From contig NC_068341.1 of the NCBI RefSeq assembly GCF_014633365.1, positions 23,294,339 through 23,358,338 on the forward strand: a stretch of DNA of 64,000 nucleotides, in the 5' to 3' direction. Below are positions 24,142 through 34,925 of this stretch, one piece after another. A model generated the notes under the pieces. The model had not been told where the DNA came from. It searched no databases and was given only the letters and a program-made list of their open reading frames with translations. Origin of the DNA: Diospyros lotus (lineage: Eukaryota; Streptophyta; Magnoliopsida; Ericales; Ebenaceae). Numbering within the stretch: position 1 is the first letter of the stretch; each line of letters opens with the position of its first letter. The translations under genes and the position numbers were made by a program.

Positions 24142-26402
24142 TGTAACGGCCCACCTCCCGGAGCCCCTACCATGCATAGAGGATCCGTGAGAGGGTCATT
24201 ATTTGAGTGATATCGAACAATAACACAACTACAACTCTCACACAACCCTTATTAAAATCATAATCTTTCTTCTATATAACATCTCATAATCGTCTTTACA
24301 CAGCTGATAACCGCGTGCCCATTTGGCTTACACAACATTTATCTAACTCAAAATTATATAACATTACACAATGACACCCAGGACCTAGATTCGGGAGAGC
24401 TCTGCACTTGCTATCATGACTCAACGATCGGGACCCAAATTTGTCGAGCGCACCTGCAGAACATAGGGCTCTCCTACCTAGAATGATGGAAAACAAACGT
24501 GAGTCACAAGACTCAGCAAGCTTATGAAAGAAAGGTTAAAGGGTACAAACAAGACTCTTCTCATAACACCCCATGCAATTCGTGCCAATGCAATGTCATG
24601 TCATGCCATGTCCAATACGTGTCTTATTTTGATATGCATATAATAAACTTCACATAAACGGTCCTTGGGGCCCACATTAAACACACATTGGCACCCAAGT
24701 CCCACATACATACCTATCGGCAGCCTTCTATAGGCTACCATTCCATTTCCCTATCACTATCGTCTTATCCTGTCGTTGCCGTGGGACTCTAACCCCTAGT
24801 CTTGTTGTTACCGTGGGACTCTAACCCCCGGTCTTGTCGTGGACCACGTCGCCATGGGTCTCACCCCAAGGTCTTACCGTGGCCACGTCCACCACCCATA
24901 CTCAACACTTAAAACTGCACATTCTCACCATGCAGTGCACCAAATAAGAAATGCAGCGACTTTTGTAGCATAAACGTGATGACAAGGCCCCCATAAACCA
25001 AGCATCAGGCCATGCTACGCCCACATAGGACTATACACATGCAATATGCTCTAAATGCACCGGCTCACCTAGGGAACCCAAGTTGGCTCTTGGACCGACC
25101 GGGTCATGCAAATGCTCACACACCCCATCACACACAAAGCATATCCCAACAGTGAATGCAACCTAAGCCCTATGTAGCACACACATCATGATATGCATAA
25201 GCCAAGGTGGGAATCTGGCAGTACCAGCTCTTTCGGTCCGTCTAGCACTTATCGTAACAGCCGATGACTGGCGCCCATACATCCAGCCATCAACGGCCAC
25301 GACCTACGGTCGACAGTCAGTAGCTTTGTATCCCATACCCTTAGACACACTTACTGACAACATCAAACTTATACACTTAAACTCATCATTTCATACACTC
25401 TATTTATGACAACATAGACACCATTATGTTATTCACGTTCTCATCTCTTCTCATACACATGAAATCATCTCCACGTTCAATAATAAATTATTAACATAAT
25501 CCCATAATCTTGATCACATCCATTTTCTAAGATTCTAACCCCATTGGGTTCGGCATCATTCCCAAGGAAAGGGGAGCGAAACGAAGCTCCTTGACGGACG
25601 GAATGAGTGACACCAAAACATCATTTACTTAACTTATTTAATCACCAATAGACCCATTATTAACATACAAGTTATGGAATGGTTGTCATGATTAGCGTTA
25701 TTAATGCGTGGAACCGAGTCATGGTGAGGGAGGGTTTAAAATATGAAAAATAACGAAGACTATCGCAAGAAATGAAGAACATGAGGAGAGGATTTGGAGC
25801 TTGCCTGAAAACGGTTGATTCTAGACTTTTCTACGATCCCGATGCGAAGTAAAACGTTCTACATAAAATATCAAGTTAACGGCTCAAATTAATTAAATTT
25901 AACCGCATAATCGACATAATCCAATTGTGAAAAATCTATGATTTGCATATATAACACCTTTAGTAATTTAACCCACTTACTAGAATATTTTTAAACACTG
26001 AATAGCATAAAAAACCCCTTATTTTCTTCACTTTTCTTCTATTCCTCAACTGTTGTGCGCCTCCTTCTTCTTCTCCTTTATTTCTCTCATTCTCCTCCCC
26101 TTTCCTCTTCTATTTTCTGCATTTACCTTGCCCGAATTGGGCTTCTGGAATGGCTGAATTGGCCTTAAAAATGACACAGCGAAGGAGCTTGGAGGCCAAG
26201 GCAATTTCGGCAGCCTTCAGCGCGCCACGCGTGCCACACACACACATATACATATATAATGCTTGGGCTCTCTCTCTCTCTCTGATTTTAACAAAATAAT
26301 GCCCCCCCTGCGCACCTATACCTATATATATATATACTAATTCATTCATTTAAGTTAAGTTAATATAATTTACACATTTGTTATTATTATTAACATTAAC
26401 CA

Positions 26403-26444
<42 letters not shown>

Positions 26445-26604
26445 CTCTTTTATTAGTATTATTCTTACCATTGTTATGATTTCTATTATTATTGGTATTA
26501 TTTTTACTATTATTTAATTACCTTAAATCCTCAAATATTCAATATGGACCTCAAATACAGGAATTTAATAATTATTATTGTCTCCAAAATTTCAGAACGT
26601 TACA
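24142..26604 (-). repeat. 5' LTR of the gag-only element
   Basis: On the plus strand it starts TGTAACGGCCCACCTCCCGG and ends TCAGAACGTTACA (2,463 bp). It has only two copies of the ~30-bp GTGGGACTCTAACCCC unit (24778-24838), against four in the other LTR, which explains part of the 132-bp length difference. It contains a long ATT microsatellite at about 26400-26455. Confidence 0.88.
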
Positions 26605-26609
26605 GTAAT

Positions 26610-27286
26610 AGCTGATTCAGGTCTTTGATTCATTTCATTAGTTTCTTGCTTTCCCAACTCAAAATTTTCTTTATTGACTTGCTATTATGGATGAGTACAA
26701 GAAATTAGATTGACTTTATTATTGATGTTTGTTAATCTAAATAGAGGTGCAATGTGCAATGTGAAATAATTTCTTTGATCAAATCCTTAATATTAAGTTT
26801 AAACTTGAAGACAACAAAAACTTAATATTGTCACCTTTAATTTTGTTGAAACAAGACAACTTAATTTCAAGAAAATTCTTATTACTATAAGCTTTGGGGC
26901 TACTAATATTGTTACCCTTCTCATTTCCCTTATAGTGTTGGTTTGTTTTCAAATCGTTGCGTTATTTGGGATTGTATTTGCATCGTAAGAGGTATGTATC
27001 CCGTGAGTGATGGGGATTTATCACTCCCTCTGGGTGGTGGGAGATCACCTTAATTTATAAGTATGGAATATTAGTGAATATATATATATATATATACATT
27101 GACATTGTGTATGTACATACCCTGTGAGTGATGGAGATTTTATCACTCCATCTGGGTAGTGGGAGATCACCCTAATTTATGTGTTTATTTGTCCATTATG
27201 TACCTTACATTTGTTGTAGTTTCCTTTATTAGTTTTTTGAATAGGAATATTAATTTTTTTATTAATATTTATTTTTAATTAGTGTG
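26610..27286 (+). other. CACTA sequence upstream of TNP2, with a tandem duplication
   Basis: Two diverged copies of a ~70-bp phrase stand at 26992-27058 and 27109-27180; each contains GTGAGTGATGG ... TATCACTCC ... GTGGGAGATCACC. A TA microsatellite lies between them. The repeat may be an intronic or leader duplication in the transposase transcript. No coding content is seen. Confidence 0.6.
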
Positions 27287-28816
27287 ATGGATAGGAGTTG
27301 GATGCAATTGGATGACAGACTTTGTGACCAATACTTGAATGGAATTAATGATTTCCTTGAATTCGCGTTCAGAAACCCACGCATAGATGGAAAAATTCGG
27401 TGTCCTTGTGTGCAATACAACAATACATATTTTGTTGGTTAAGATGATGTCAAGTTTCTTCTAGTTAGGTATGGAATAGTTAAGAATTATGTTAATTGGT
27501 ACTATCATGGGGAAGAGGTATTGGTTGAGGTAGAGATTAGTGATGAGGATGATGACAATAATAATAATGACGGTATGCGTCCTATGTTGGAAGAAGCCTT
27601 TGGGATGCCACATGTTAATATTGATATGGGTCATGATTCATCTAACGAGAATGAGCCGAACTCGATTGCAAATTTTTTTTATGAATTATTGCATGATGCT
27701 AAACAACCTCTATTTTCAGGATGCACCCATGTGTCAAAGCTTTCGTTTCTTGTGAAACTATTGCATTTGAATTGTTTAAGTGGGTGGAGTAACAATTCAT
27801 TCAACATGCTACTTGAGATAATAAGATCTACATTTCCAATGAGTGAAACTGTCCCATCTTCTTATTATGAAGCTGGGAAATTCATTCGAGCTTTAGGACT
27901 CGATTATGAAAAGATAGATGCTTGCCCAAATGATTGCATACTTTTTCGAAAAGAATATGCAAATTGTCATGAATATGTGAAATGTGGTGCTCCTCGGTGG
28001 AAGTCAGTGGTAGGATAAAAAGATGTAACTAAGAAAAAGGTACCTACAAAAACCCTGAGGTATTTTCCATTGACCCCAAGGCTTCAAAGGCTATATATGT
28101 CATCCAAAATAGCTTCAGATATGCGATGGCATGAAGATAAACGTGTTAAGGATGGATTATTACGTCATCCAACTGATTCTGAAGCTTGGAAAAAGTTAGA
28201 TGAGCATTATCCTTCATTTTCAATTGAACCTCATAATGTTAGACTTGGATTGGAAAGTGATGGATTTAATCCATTTGGCTCAATGAGCATTGCTCATAGT
28301 ACATGGCCTATGGTTGTAGTTCCATATAATTTTCCCCCCTGGATGTGCATAAAGCAGCCTTATCTCATATTAACCTTACTTATTCCTGGTCCAAAAGCCC
28401 CTGGAAACCACATTAATGTTTTCTTGCAACCTTTGATTGAAGAATTGAAGGAGTTATGGGAGGCCGATGTTCAAACATATGATGCCTCAAAGAAACAAAA
28501 TTTTCAGATGTATGCAGCTATTTTATGGACTATTATTGACTTTCCTGCCTATGCAAATTTGTTTGGATATAGTACAAAGGGAAAATGGGCTTGTCCTTGT
28601 TGTAACAAACACACTGAGTCTATATGGGCCACTGTCGGTTTTTACCTAGGAACCATAAATGGCATAATAATAAAGTTCATTTCAATGGAAAGGTGGAACA
28701 AAGGGGCCGATGCTGACAGGGATAGTGTGAAAACAATTGATGGATTATCTGTGTTTACTCAAACAGGTCGTGCTTTAAGAAAAACAACTCAATGTGAGCT
28801 TGGAAGAGAGGAATAG
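27287..28816 (+). pseudogene. TNP2-type CACTA transposase, N-terminal and catalytic part
   Basis: From the ATG at 27287 the frame starts MDRSWMQLDDRLCDQYLNG, the standard start of plant TNP2 proteins, followed by IRCPCVQYNN, GIVKNYVNWYYHGEE, then CPNDCILFRKEY. The TNP2 core is evident in GLESDGFNPFGSMSIAHSTW, YNFPPWMCIKQPY, LIPGPKAPGNHINVFLQPL and WACPCCNKHTES. The frame is broken by TAA at 27440 and 28016, both likely former CAA or similar codons, and shifts at about 28630, after which the correct continuation (RFLPRNHKWHNNK) is in another frame. The transposase would cut and join CACTA ends; this copy cannot. Confidence 0.88.
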
Positions 28817-29179
28817 TCCTAAGCTCGATTATATGTCCTTAAAAATTATGATGAAATCCAATCATTCATAGAGTAAGTGATAATTTTGACATATTTTATA
28901 CCAATTAATTTATAACAATTATTTTTCCATGGAATTTTTCTTATCGCTTTTGTGTGTAATTTAAAATAGAGAACACAAACAATTGGGGGTCCAATCTCTA
29001 GCCATTCCCATCCCAGAAATGTAGAAAACATGCACAATAGAGAATTCCCAAGTTAGTTTGAGCATCAAGTAAGTATATTAAGATCCAATATGTATCATTT
29101 AAATGTTTTGTGGTTACATGTTCAATGCCATCCATTTGAACTATATTGTTATTTAACCTATTTCCCTTTAAATGGATAG
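28817..29179 (+). other. Collapsed middle of the TNP2 gene
   Basis: The long middle of a normal TNP2 protein is missing. Only short matches remain, such as EHKQLGVQSLAIPIP near 28972 and a GTAAGT splice donor near 29068. An internal deletion is the simplest explanation. Confidence 0.55.
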
Positions 29180-29944
29180 GTGACACAAATGTATAATTTA
29201 GAAAATGGCAAAGTCACCAATCATTTGTTATCACTTGCTCGAGGGACAAATCATAGTGCATTGTTATACAAAGGCTACATTGTTAATGGTTTTCAGTTCC
29301 ACACCCGAGATCGAGAGAAAGAATTGAAAACTCAAAATAGTAGAGTTTTCGTGAGAGGGGAAACTAATAGTTTTGTGACTGCAAGAGATGGTAACCCAAC
29401 CCTTGGTAATGTGGATTATTATGGCGTGTTAATGAATATTATCGAATTGCAATATCTTTGTGGTTTACAAGTAATACTATTCAAGTGTGATGGGAGAGAT
29501 GTATGTAATAAAGGAAGAGGAATCAAGACAGATAATTACGGGTTCACTTCCTTAAATTTTGATAGATCATTGCAAACTAATGAACCATTTATACTTGCTT
29601 GCCAAGCTGAATAGGTGTTTTATGTAAGGGAAATGGGGGAACATAATTGGTATGTTGTTCAACGATCACAACCTCGAGACTTTTTGTGATATGGATGCCT
29701 ATGAAGCCACTAGTGATGAACCATTTCAACAAAATGATCTGTCAAACATCGGCCAATGTTCAACCCAAGATGCGGATCTAAATGACCGTGAGTTTTCATG
29801 CCATAGAAGTGACATTCCACTAGAGATTGCATTTGAAGAAGGGACATCAAGACAACGAAGGAAAAGAATGTATCGTTCAGTAAAGGGAAAGAAAAGGACT
29901 AGAGGAAAAAGGAAACAAAAACCAATTTTAAGTGATGATGATTG
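29180..29944 (+). pseudogene. TNP2-type transposase, C-terminal domains
   Basis: The frame 29180-29614 has the usual late TNP2-ORF blocks: LSLARGTNHSALLYKGYIVNG, FHTRDREKELKTQNSRV and VDYYGVLMNIIELQYLCG. These are the DUF4216-type C-terminal region. After one stop it continues in 29652-29944 with FYVREMGEHNWYVVQRSQPRD bridging the junction (quoted in part: MGEHNWYVVQRSQPRD) and ends in a basic tail rich in KRKRTRGKRK. Only a TAG stop at about 29612 separates the two parts. Confidence 0.8.
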
Positions 29945-30062
29945 ATTGTTTGCTTAGTTTTGATATGTTTTTTTTTTTTCCTCTATTTTTCTAAAGCTTA
30001 GTGTATTTTAGTGTTTCTTTTTTCTTTAGTCACTTTCTACATATAAGTCTATGTTGTAGCCA

Positions 30063-31604
30063 ATGGAGGGTATAGCTGAAACCAACGAACAAACTCTCGT
30101 CACACCACCTAATTTTGATCCATCTACAAGACAAAGTTGTGCTGGTAAGAAATAATTAGCTATGTTTTAATAGTTTGGTTCTCTCATATGTAAAATGATA
30201 AAAAAATTATTAGTTTTTATTTATCATATATTTATTGTATAGGATCATCATCATCTAATGCAAGAAAAAGAGGTTAAGGGAAAACAAAGAATAAAATACT
30301 AACATCTTTGGCTCCTAGTAAAAAATTGCCATTGGAATTCAATAATTATGGTTAAGCCATTGGATCAAATGCTAATGTGTTTGCAAGTCATATTTGCATG
30401 ATTGTTAAAGTATGTGAAGATGCACCAATATCTTGCAAGCGTTGGGAAGATGTTTCACAAGACAATAAGAATAAAATGTATTCTTATGTACTGGTAAGAT
30501 TATTAATTATTCTATATTATACTTATATGATATTGTATTAAATCATTCTTCATGACTTATAATGTTTCAAACAACTTTTTCTTTTAACTTGTGTAGGAGA
30601 AATTTGAATTTGAAGAAAACGAGGTAAGAAAAAATTGGATCTTAAGAAAGATGGGAAGGGCTTTTGCAAACCATAGATATAGGTTGAAGGCTGACTATTA
30701 TGATGCATATGACAATGATGATGATCAAATTAAGTTTGCTCCAACAACAGTCGACCAAGGACAATGGAGACAAGTTGTCACTTGGTTGAGCTCACATGAG
30801 TTTCAAGTATTTTATACCTTTGTTTTTTTATGCACAAGTCATTTTAATTATTTAAAACATGATTATTGTATTTGGTCTTACATATAGGTTGCTTGTGCTC
30901 GTAATAAATCTAATCGGTCAAAGCAAACAATGACTATAACTACAGGCACTAGAAGTTTTGCTCGAGTTAGAGCTGAACAGGTATAATTTAAGTCATTTAT
31001 ACATCTTTCTCTTTAATTTTTTTTTTTGATTAACTAATTGTCTATTTAATATAGGCTGAAATATTAGGACTTGAACCGTCTGCATGGGAAATGTTCAAGG
31101 TGACACCTAAGAAAAAAGACGGGTCAATGGTTGATTCCATGTCAAAACAAATAGTTGTAAATTTTATTTTAAGCAGTTTATGTTGTTATTGTGATATATA
31201 TTTAAGTATTATGTTACAACATATCTATTTTATTTATTATCAAATTTTAGGACAAAATTCAATCTTTAGTAACCCAAAGAGCTGAGGAAGGACCTTCTCA
31301 AGCTATTGATGAAAATGAAATTTGCTCTGAAGTAATGGGAAGAGAAAGACATGGACGTGTTCATGGGTATGGATTCAGACCAACTCCTTCTTCTGTCCCT
31401 GAAAAGATTCCATCTTGTAATGAGCTCATTACAGAACTAGAACAAATGCGATAACATAATAATGGTTTGAAAAATGAAGTGCAACTTTTGAAAGAGAAAA
31501 ATGAAGCGTTGTCAACAGAATTGGACCAAGTCAAAGAAAGACAATCAATTTTTGAAACTTTTATGGAAGATATTAGGGCAGGAAGGATTAGAAATAACAA
31601 TTGA
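30063..31604 (+). pseudogene. Second CACTA gene (TNPA-like, Transposase_24 type), six exons
   Basis: Exons can be drawn with GT-AG borders: 30063-30144, 30243-30493, 30597-30806, 30888-30980, 31055-31156 and 31251-31604. They sum to 1,092 bases, exactly 364 codons. The protein contains KVCEDAPISCKRWEDV, WILRKMGRAFANHRYRLKAD, WRQVVTWLSSHEFQ and FARVRAEQAEILGLEPS, matching the Ptta/En-Spm family. It ends in a coiled-coil-like segment (NELITELEQM ... LLKEKNEALSTELDQVKER). Three TAA stops (30275, 30353, 31452) interrupt it, probably all from CAA. Such proteins bind the subterminal repeats. Confidence 0.82.
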
Positions 31605-31884
31605 CTAGACTTAATTGGTTGACTAGATATATACTTAAATGTAAATGTAAAGTGCTAGATGTATTTTTTTGATAACAATGTGAATGGAAATTGCTAAATG
31701 TCTTTTTTTGATGACAATGTAAATGTAAAGTGCTAGTCAATTATTAATTGACTAGAGTTGTTTCCTTAATTGTCACTAAGTTTTAAATTAGTGTTACGAA
31801 GTTTCTTGATGATTAGAATGATGTTTATTTTGGATGCAATGTATTAAATTAATAGGGTTTAAAATATAGAAAAACAAGCTAAAA
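31605..31884. other. Non-coding spacer after the TNPA-like gene
   Basis: It contains two or three near-copies of AAATGTAAAGTGCTAG and TTTTTTTGATGACAATGT (31640-31740), which look like a duplicated 3' untranslated segment. Nothing else is seen. Confidence 0.5.
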
Positions 31885-32345
31885 AACACTTTTTGTGGTG
31901 GTCAACAAAAAGTGGTTACTAAAAATGTTCATTTTGTGGCGGCTAAAACTATCACTAAAATCTTATCATTTGTGACAACGGTGGCCCTCACAAAAAAAAA
32001 AAAAAATTAATAGTGACGGTCACTAGTGGCCGTCACTGAATAGTGATTACTTGTGACAGCCATGACCATTAGCCCTCACAACGGTGGCCCTCACAAAAGA
32101 AAATTAATAGTGACAGTCACTAGTGGCCGTCACTGAAGAGTGATTACTTGTGACGGCCATGACCGTCACAAAAAATGATATTAGTAGCGGAGGACTATGG
32201 TTGTCACTAAAATTTTTTTTGTGACAATCAATCTCGGTCGCCACTAAAGGGGTATTTTTAGTGACGACCAGCTAATAATCTCCACTAATACTATTTGTGA
32301 CAGACTTTTTAGTGACAGCTTGTGGTGGCCAATTCGGCGGCCACT
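31885..32345 (+). repeat. Right subterminal repeat array of the CACTA element
   Basis: Many degenerate copies of CTTGTGACGGCCATGACC and AGTGGCCGTCACT occur. A ~90-bp unit containing GTGACGGTCACTAGTGGCCG is duplicated (about 32010 and 32110). The array continues after the nested solo LTR at 34104-34165. It mirrors the left array. Confidence 0.82.
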
Positions 32346-32350
32346 AAAAC

Positions 32351-33961
32351 TGTAACGGCCCACCTCCCGGAGCCTCCTCGTGCACAAAGAGGATCTGTGA
32401 GAGGGTCATTATTTAAATGATACCGAACAATAACGCAACTACAACCCAAACACCACCCTTATTTAGACCATACCTTTTTAATCACATAGCATCTCATAGT
32501 TGTTCTTACATAAACATATATCTAACTGAAAATTATAAATGTTACACAATGACACCCAGGACCTAAGTTCAGGAGAGCTCTGCATTTATTATCATGACTC
32601 GACGATCTGGACCCAACTCCGTTGAATGAACCTGATACATCGGATAATTCTCTTACTTGGAATGATGGAAAAATAAATGTGAGTCACAAGACTCAACAAG
32701 CTCATGAAAAGAGGGTTGTAGGTTAAAGACATAACTCTTCCCATAACACCCCATGCAATTTATGCCAATGCAACGTCATATCATGCCATGCTCAATACCT
32801 GCCTTATTTCTAGATGTATAAACATATAGTAAACTCCACATAAACAATCCTTGGGGCCCACTTAAAACACACATTGGCACCCAAGTCCAATATACCAACC
32901 TGTTAGCAGCTTTTTATAGGATACTTTATCATTATTCCAAACATGTAATCTCATGTCATCATACCGTCCTATCATGCCGTTGCCGTGGGACTCTAACCCC
33001 CGGTCTTGTTGCCGTGGGACTCTAACCCCTATCTTTCCGTGGGCCACGCCACCATGGGTTTTACTCCCAAGATCTTACCGTGGGCCACGTCGCTGTGGGT
33101 TTCACTCCCAAGGTCTTACTGTGGGCCACGCCTACCACACATACTCATTACTTAAAACCACACATTTTCACCATGCAATGTAACAATTAGGAGATGCAAC
33201 GGCTTATGTAGCATAAACGTGATGACAAGGCCCCTATAAACCAAGCATCAGGCTATATTCTGCATCCACATAGCATCTCATATTTGCATAATCTAACCAT
33301 ATAAAATTCATAATTTAAACATATAAAATTCATAATTTAAACATATAATATTTATTCTAATTTTACCCACTTACCTGATCACTTGAAATCTTGATAAAAT
33401 TCAATATTTCCTTCAATTTTTTGCATTTTTCCCCCTTTTAAATTGGTGGCGCACCCAATTCCTCACCCCCAATCTCGCTTCCTATTTGCTCTCTCGAGAA
33501 TGGCCAAAATTAGTCATTAAATAGGCTTAAACGAGCCTTGGCAGCCAAGCAAAAATGGAGGGACCAGTGTGCGCCACATGGCGTGCGGCTGGCCGTACTG
33601 GGCCTACTAAAGGCGCCCCTAAACGGCATCATTTTGGCGCCTGCCTGTTAGGAAAAATTCCCAGCTTTTTCCCTCGCCCCAGCAGCGTTTCGAACCCCTG
33701 ACCTGTCGCACACCCCTCCTCTCATGCGACCGCCCGCGCTACCACTCGCCCCCGTTATATAGCACGTAATTACATTTAAAGTGACTCACGCCTTTCTTTC
33801 CCGAATTACACCAGCGCCCCAGATTTTTCGAAGACTTGCACTTAGACCCCCGCATTATAAAACTGCCTATTTCACTTATACCCACAACTTTTCAGAAATC
33901 AACCCAATGTAATTTAATTTTTCCCATTTATTATTATTATCCTTGCTATTATTATTAGTTC

Positions 33962-34009
<48 letters not shown>

Positions 34010-34103
34010 ACGAAACGAACTATCATTTATATTACTTACACTCCGAAACTTAACGCGTAGGAATTAATGCCAAAATGATTGGACCCATTATTGGGTCGTT
34101 ACA
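32351..34103 (-). mobile_element. Solo LTR inserted in the right CACTA array
   Basis: On the plus strand it starts TGTAACGGCCCACCTCCCGG and ends TTGGGTCGTTACA (1,753 bp), with a perfect AAAAC duplication at 32346-32350 and 34104-34108. Its first ~900 bp are related to the LTRs of the gag-only element, including the GTGGGACTCTAACCCC units and the GAGTCACAAGACTC hairpin. The remainder is different, and it carries a long ATT microsatellite at about 33960-34010. It is a sister LTR family. Confidence 0.87.
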
Positions 34104-34800
34104 AAAACTTTTAGTGACGAGTTTTTATGCTTTTAGTGATGGTCCTAGCTGCCACTAAAAGTCATTGATAGGTTTATCTTTTAGTATAATTTATCTATTA
34201 ATTCTCTTATATGTGCTAAACTTGTTTTAGCTATATGCTTTATTGATATATCTTTTATGTTTCTCTTTGGGGTCATTCTAAAGATCATGCATGGGTGCTT
34301 TGTAGAGCTCATGATATGTTTAGTGCTTTATGTGGCAACATTACTCAAGTTTAAGAGTAATGTATTCTATTCTTCATATTTGATGTTTAAGTGCTAGACA
34401 TCAAGATTGTTATGTACATAATCATATTCTCAAGAGTTGGTTCTTGAGATTTGATTTATAGAATTTAAGTTGTTTTATCCTTCATGATAAGGTTATACTA
34501 ATGATCTTACTATGTTTGTAATTAATCTTGTTTGTTAATATGCTTGAATGTTGATAGGTTGCACTAGGATCTTTAGAAATATCCTAAGTATCGTAATGCA
34601 TTAGTGTAATGGATAAATGTCATATATCGTTATGACACTTAGAGTAAGCTTGAGGTTGAAAAATATCTTAAGTACTCTAGACTCAAGTCTAAAAGTAGTG
34701 TATTTTAGTTGATGCTTTTGTATCAATCTTCTTTGCTCTTGAGTATATGCTTAGGTTGTGATTCTAAAGCTTTAATTCATAAAGCCTTCATTGCCTGTGT

Positions 34801-34925
34801 TGTAACGACTCGTTAGCAAGTTTAGGTCGTTTAATCATTATTATTGTGAGTGTGATATTTTTTGATTAATGCTTTTGAAAGGTTATATATGATGTTGGGA
34901 AATAAAAAATAAATGAAATTATAAT
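34801..34925 (+). repeat. Fragment of an LTR left end
   Basis: TGTAACGACTCGTTAGCAAG at 34801 looks like the start of another TGTAAC-type LTR. Only 125 bp remain before a second LTR begins in the other orientation at 34926. No partner was found. Confidence 0.35.

Larger units (their letters stand above)
19689..26604 (-). mobile_element. Gag-only, non-autonomous Tekay/Del-like LTR retrotransposon
   Basis: Two long LTRs in minus orientation bracket an internal region of only 1,858 bp. A perfect GTAAT duplication flanks the whole (19684-19688 and 26605-26609). The primer site, polypurine tract and a gag with three zinc-knuckle-like motifs are present, but there is no trace of protease, RT or integrase. 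Such an element would depend on enzymes from a related autonomous copy. Gag has several stops, so this copy is dead, though the structure probably represents a gag-only subfamily. Confidence 0.88.
16435..34186 (+). mobile_element. CACTA (En/Spm) DNA transposon with nested LTR elements
   Basis: The left end CATTACAAGAAAAG differs from the canonical CACTACAAGAAAA by one C-to-T change. The right end TTTATCTTTTAGTA (34173-34186) is a decayed inverse of it. Dense subterminal repeats of the AGTGGCGGCC / TTTGTGACGGCC type lie inside both ends. Between them are a TNP2 transposase gene and a second TNPA-like gene. No 3-bp duplication survives (CTT against TAA). Without the two nested LTR insertions the element is about 9 kb, a normal size for an autonomous CACTA. 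Confidence 0.85.
16261..34779 (+). mobile_element. Possible LTR interrupted by the CACTA element
   Basis: TGTGAGAAAT at 16261 is preceded by TAAAG (16256-16260). On the other side of the CACTA element, TTTAATTCA at 34779 is followed by TAAAG (34780-34784). If 16261-16434 and 34187-34779 are one sequence, they form a ~767-bp LTR with TG...CA ends and a 5-bp duplication that inserted into the copia RT. The match is short and could be chance; I see no RT sequence resuming after 34784. Confidence 0.4.

Noticed and set aside
23726..24190. 154-codon plus-strand frame
   Set aside because: It is the antisense shadow of the minus-strand gag; gag has domain matches and this does not.
33960..34010. ATT microsatellite as a special element
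   Set aside because: Similar ATT runs occur in the related LTRs (about 22050 and 26400); ordinary microsatellite growth.
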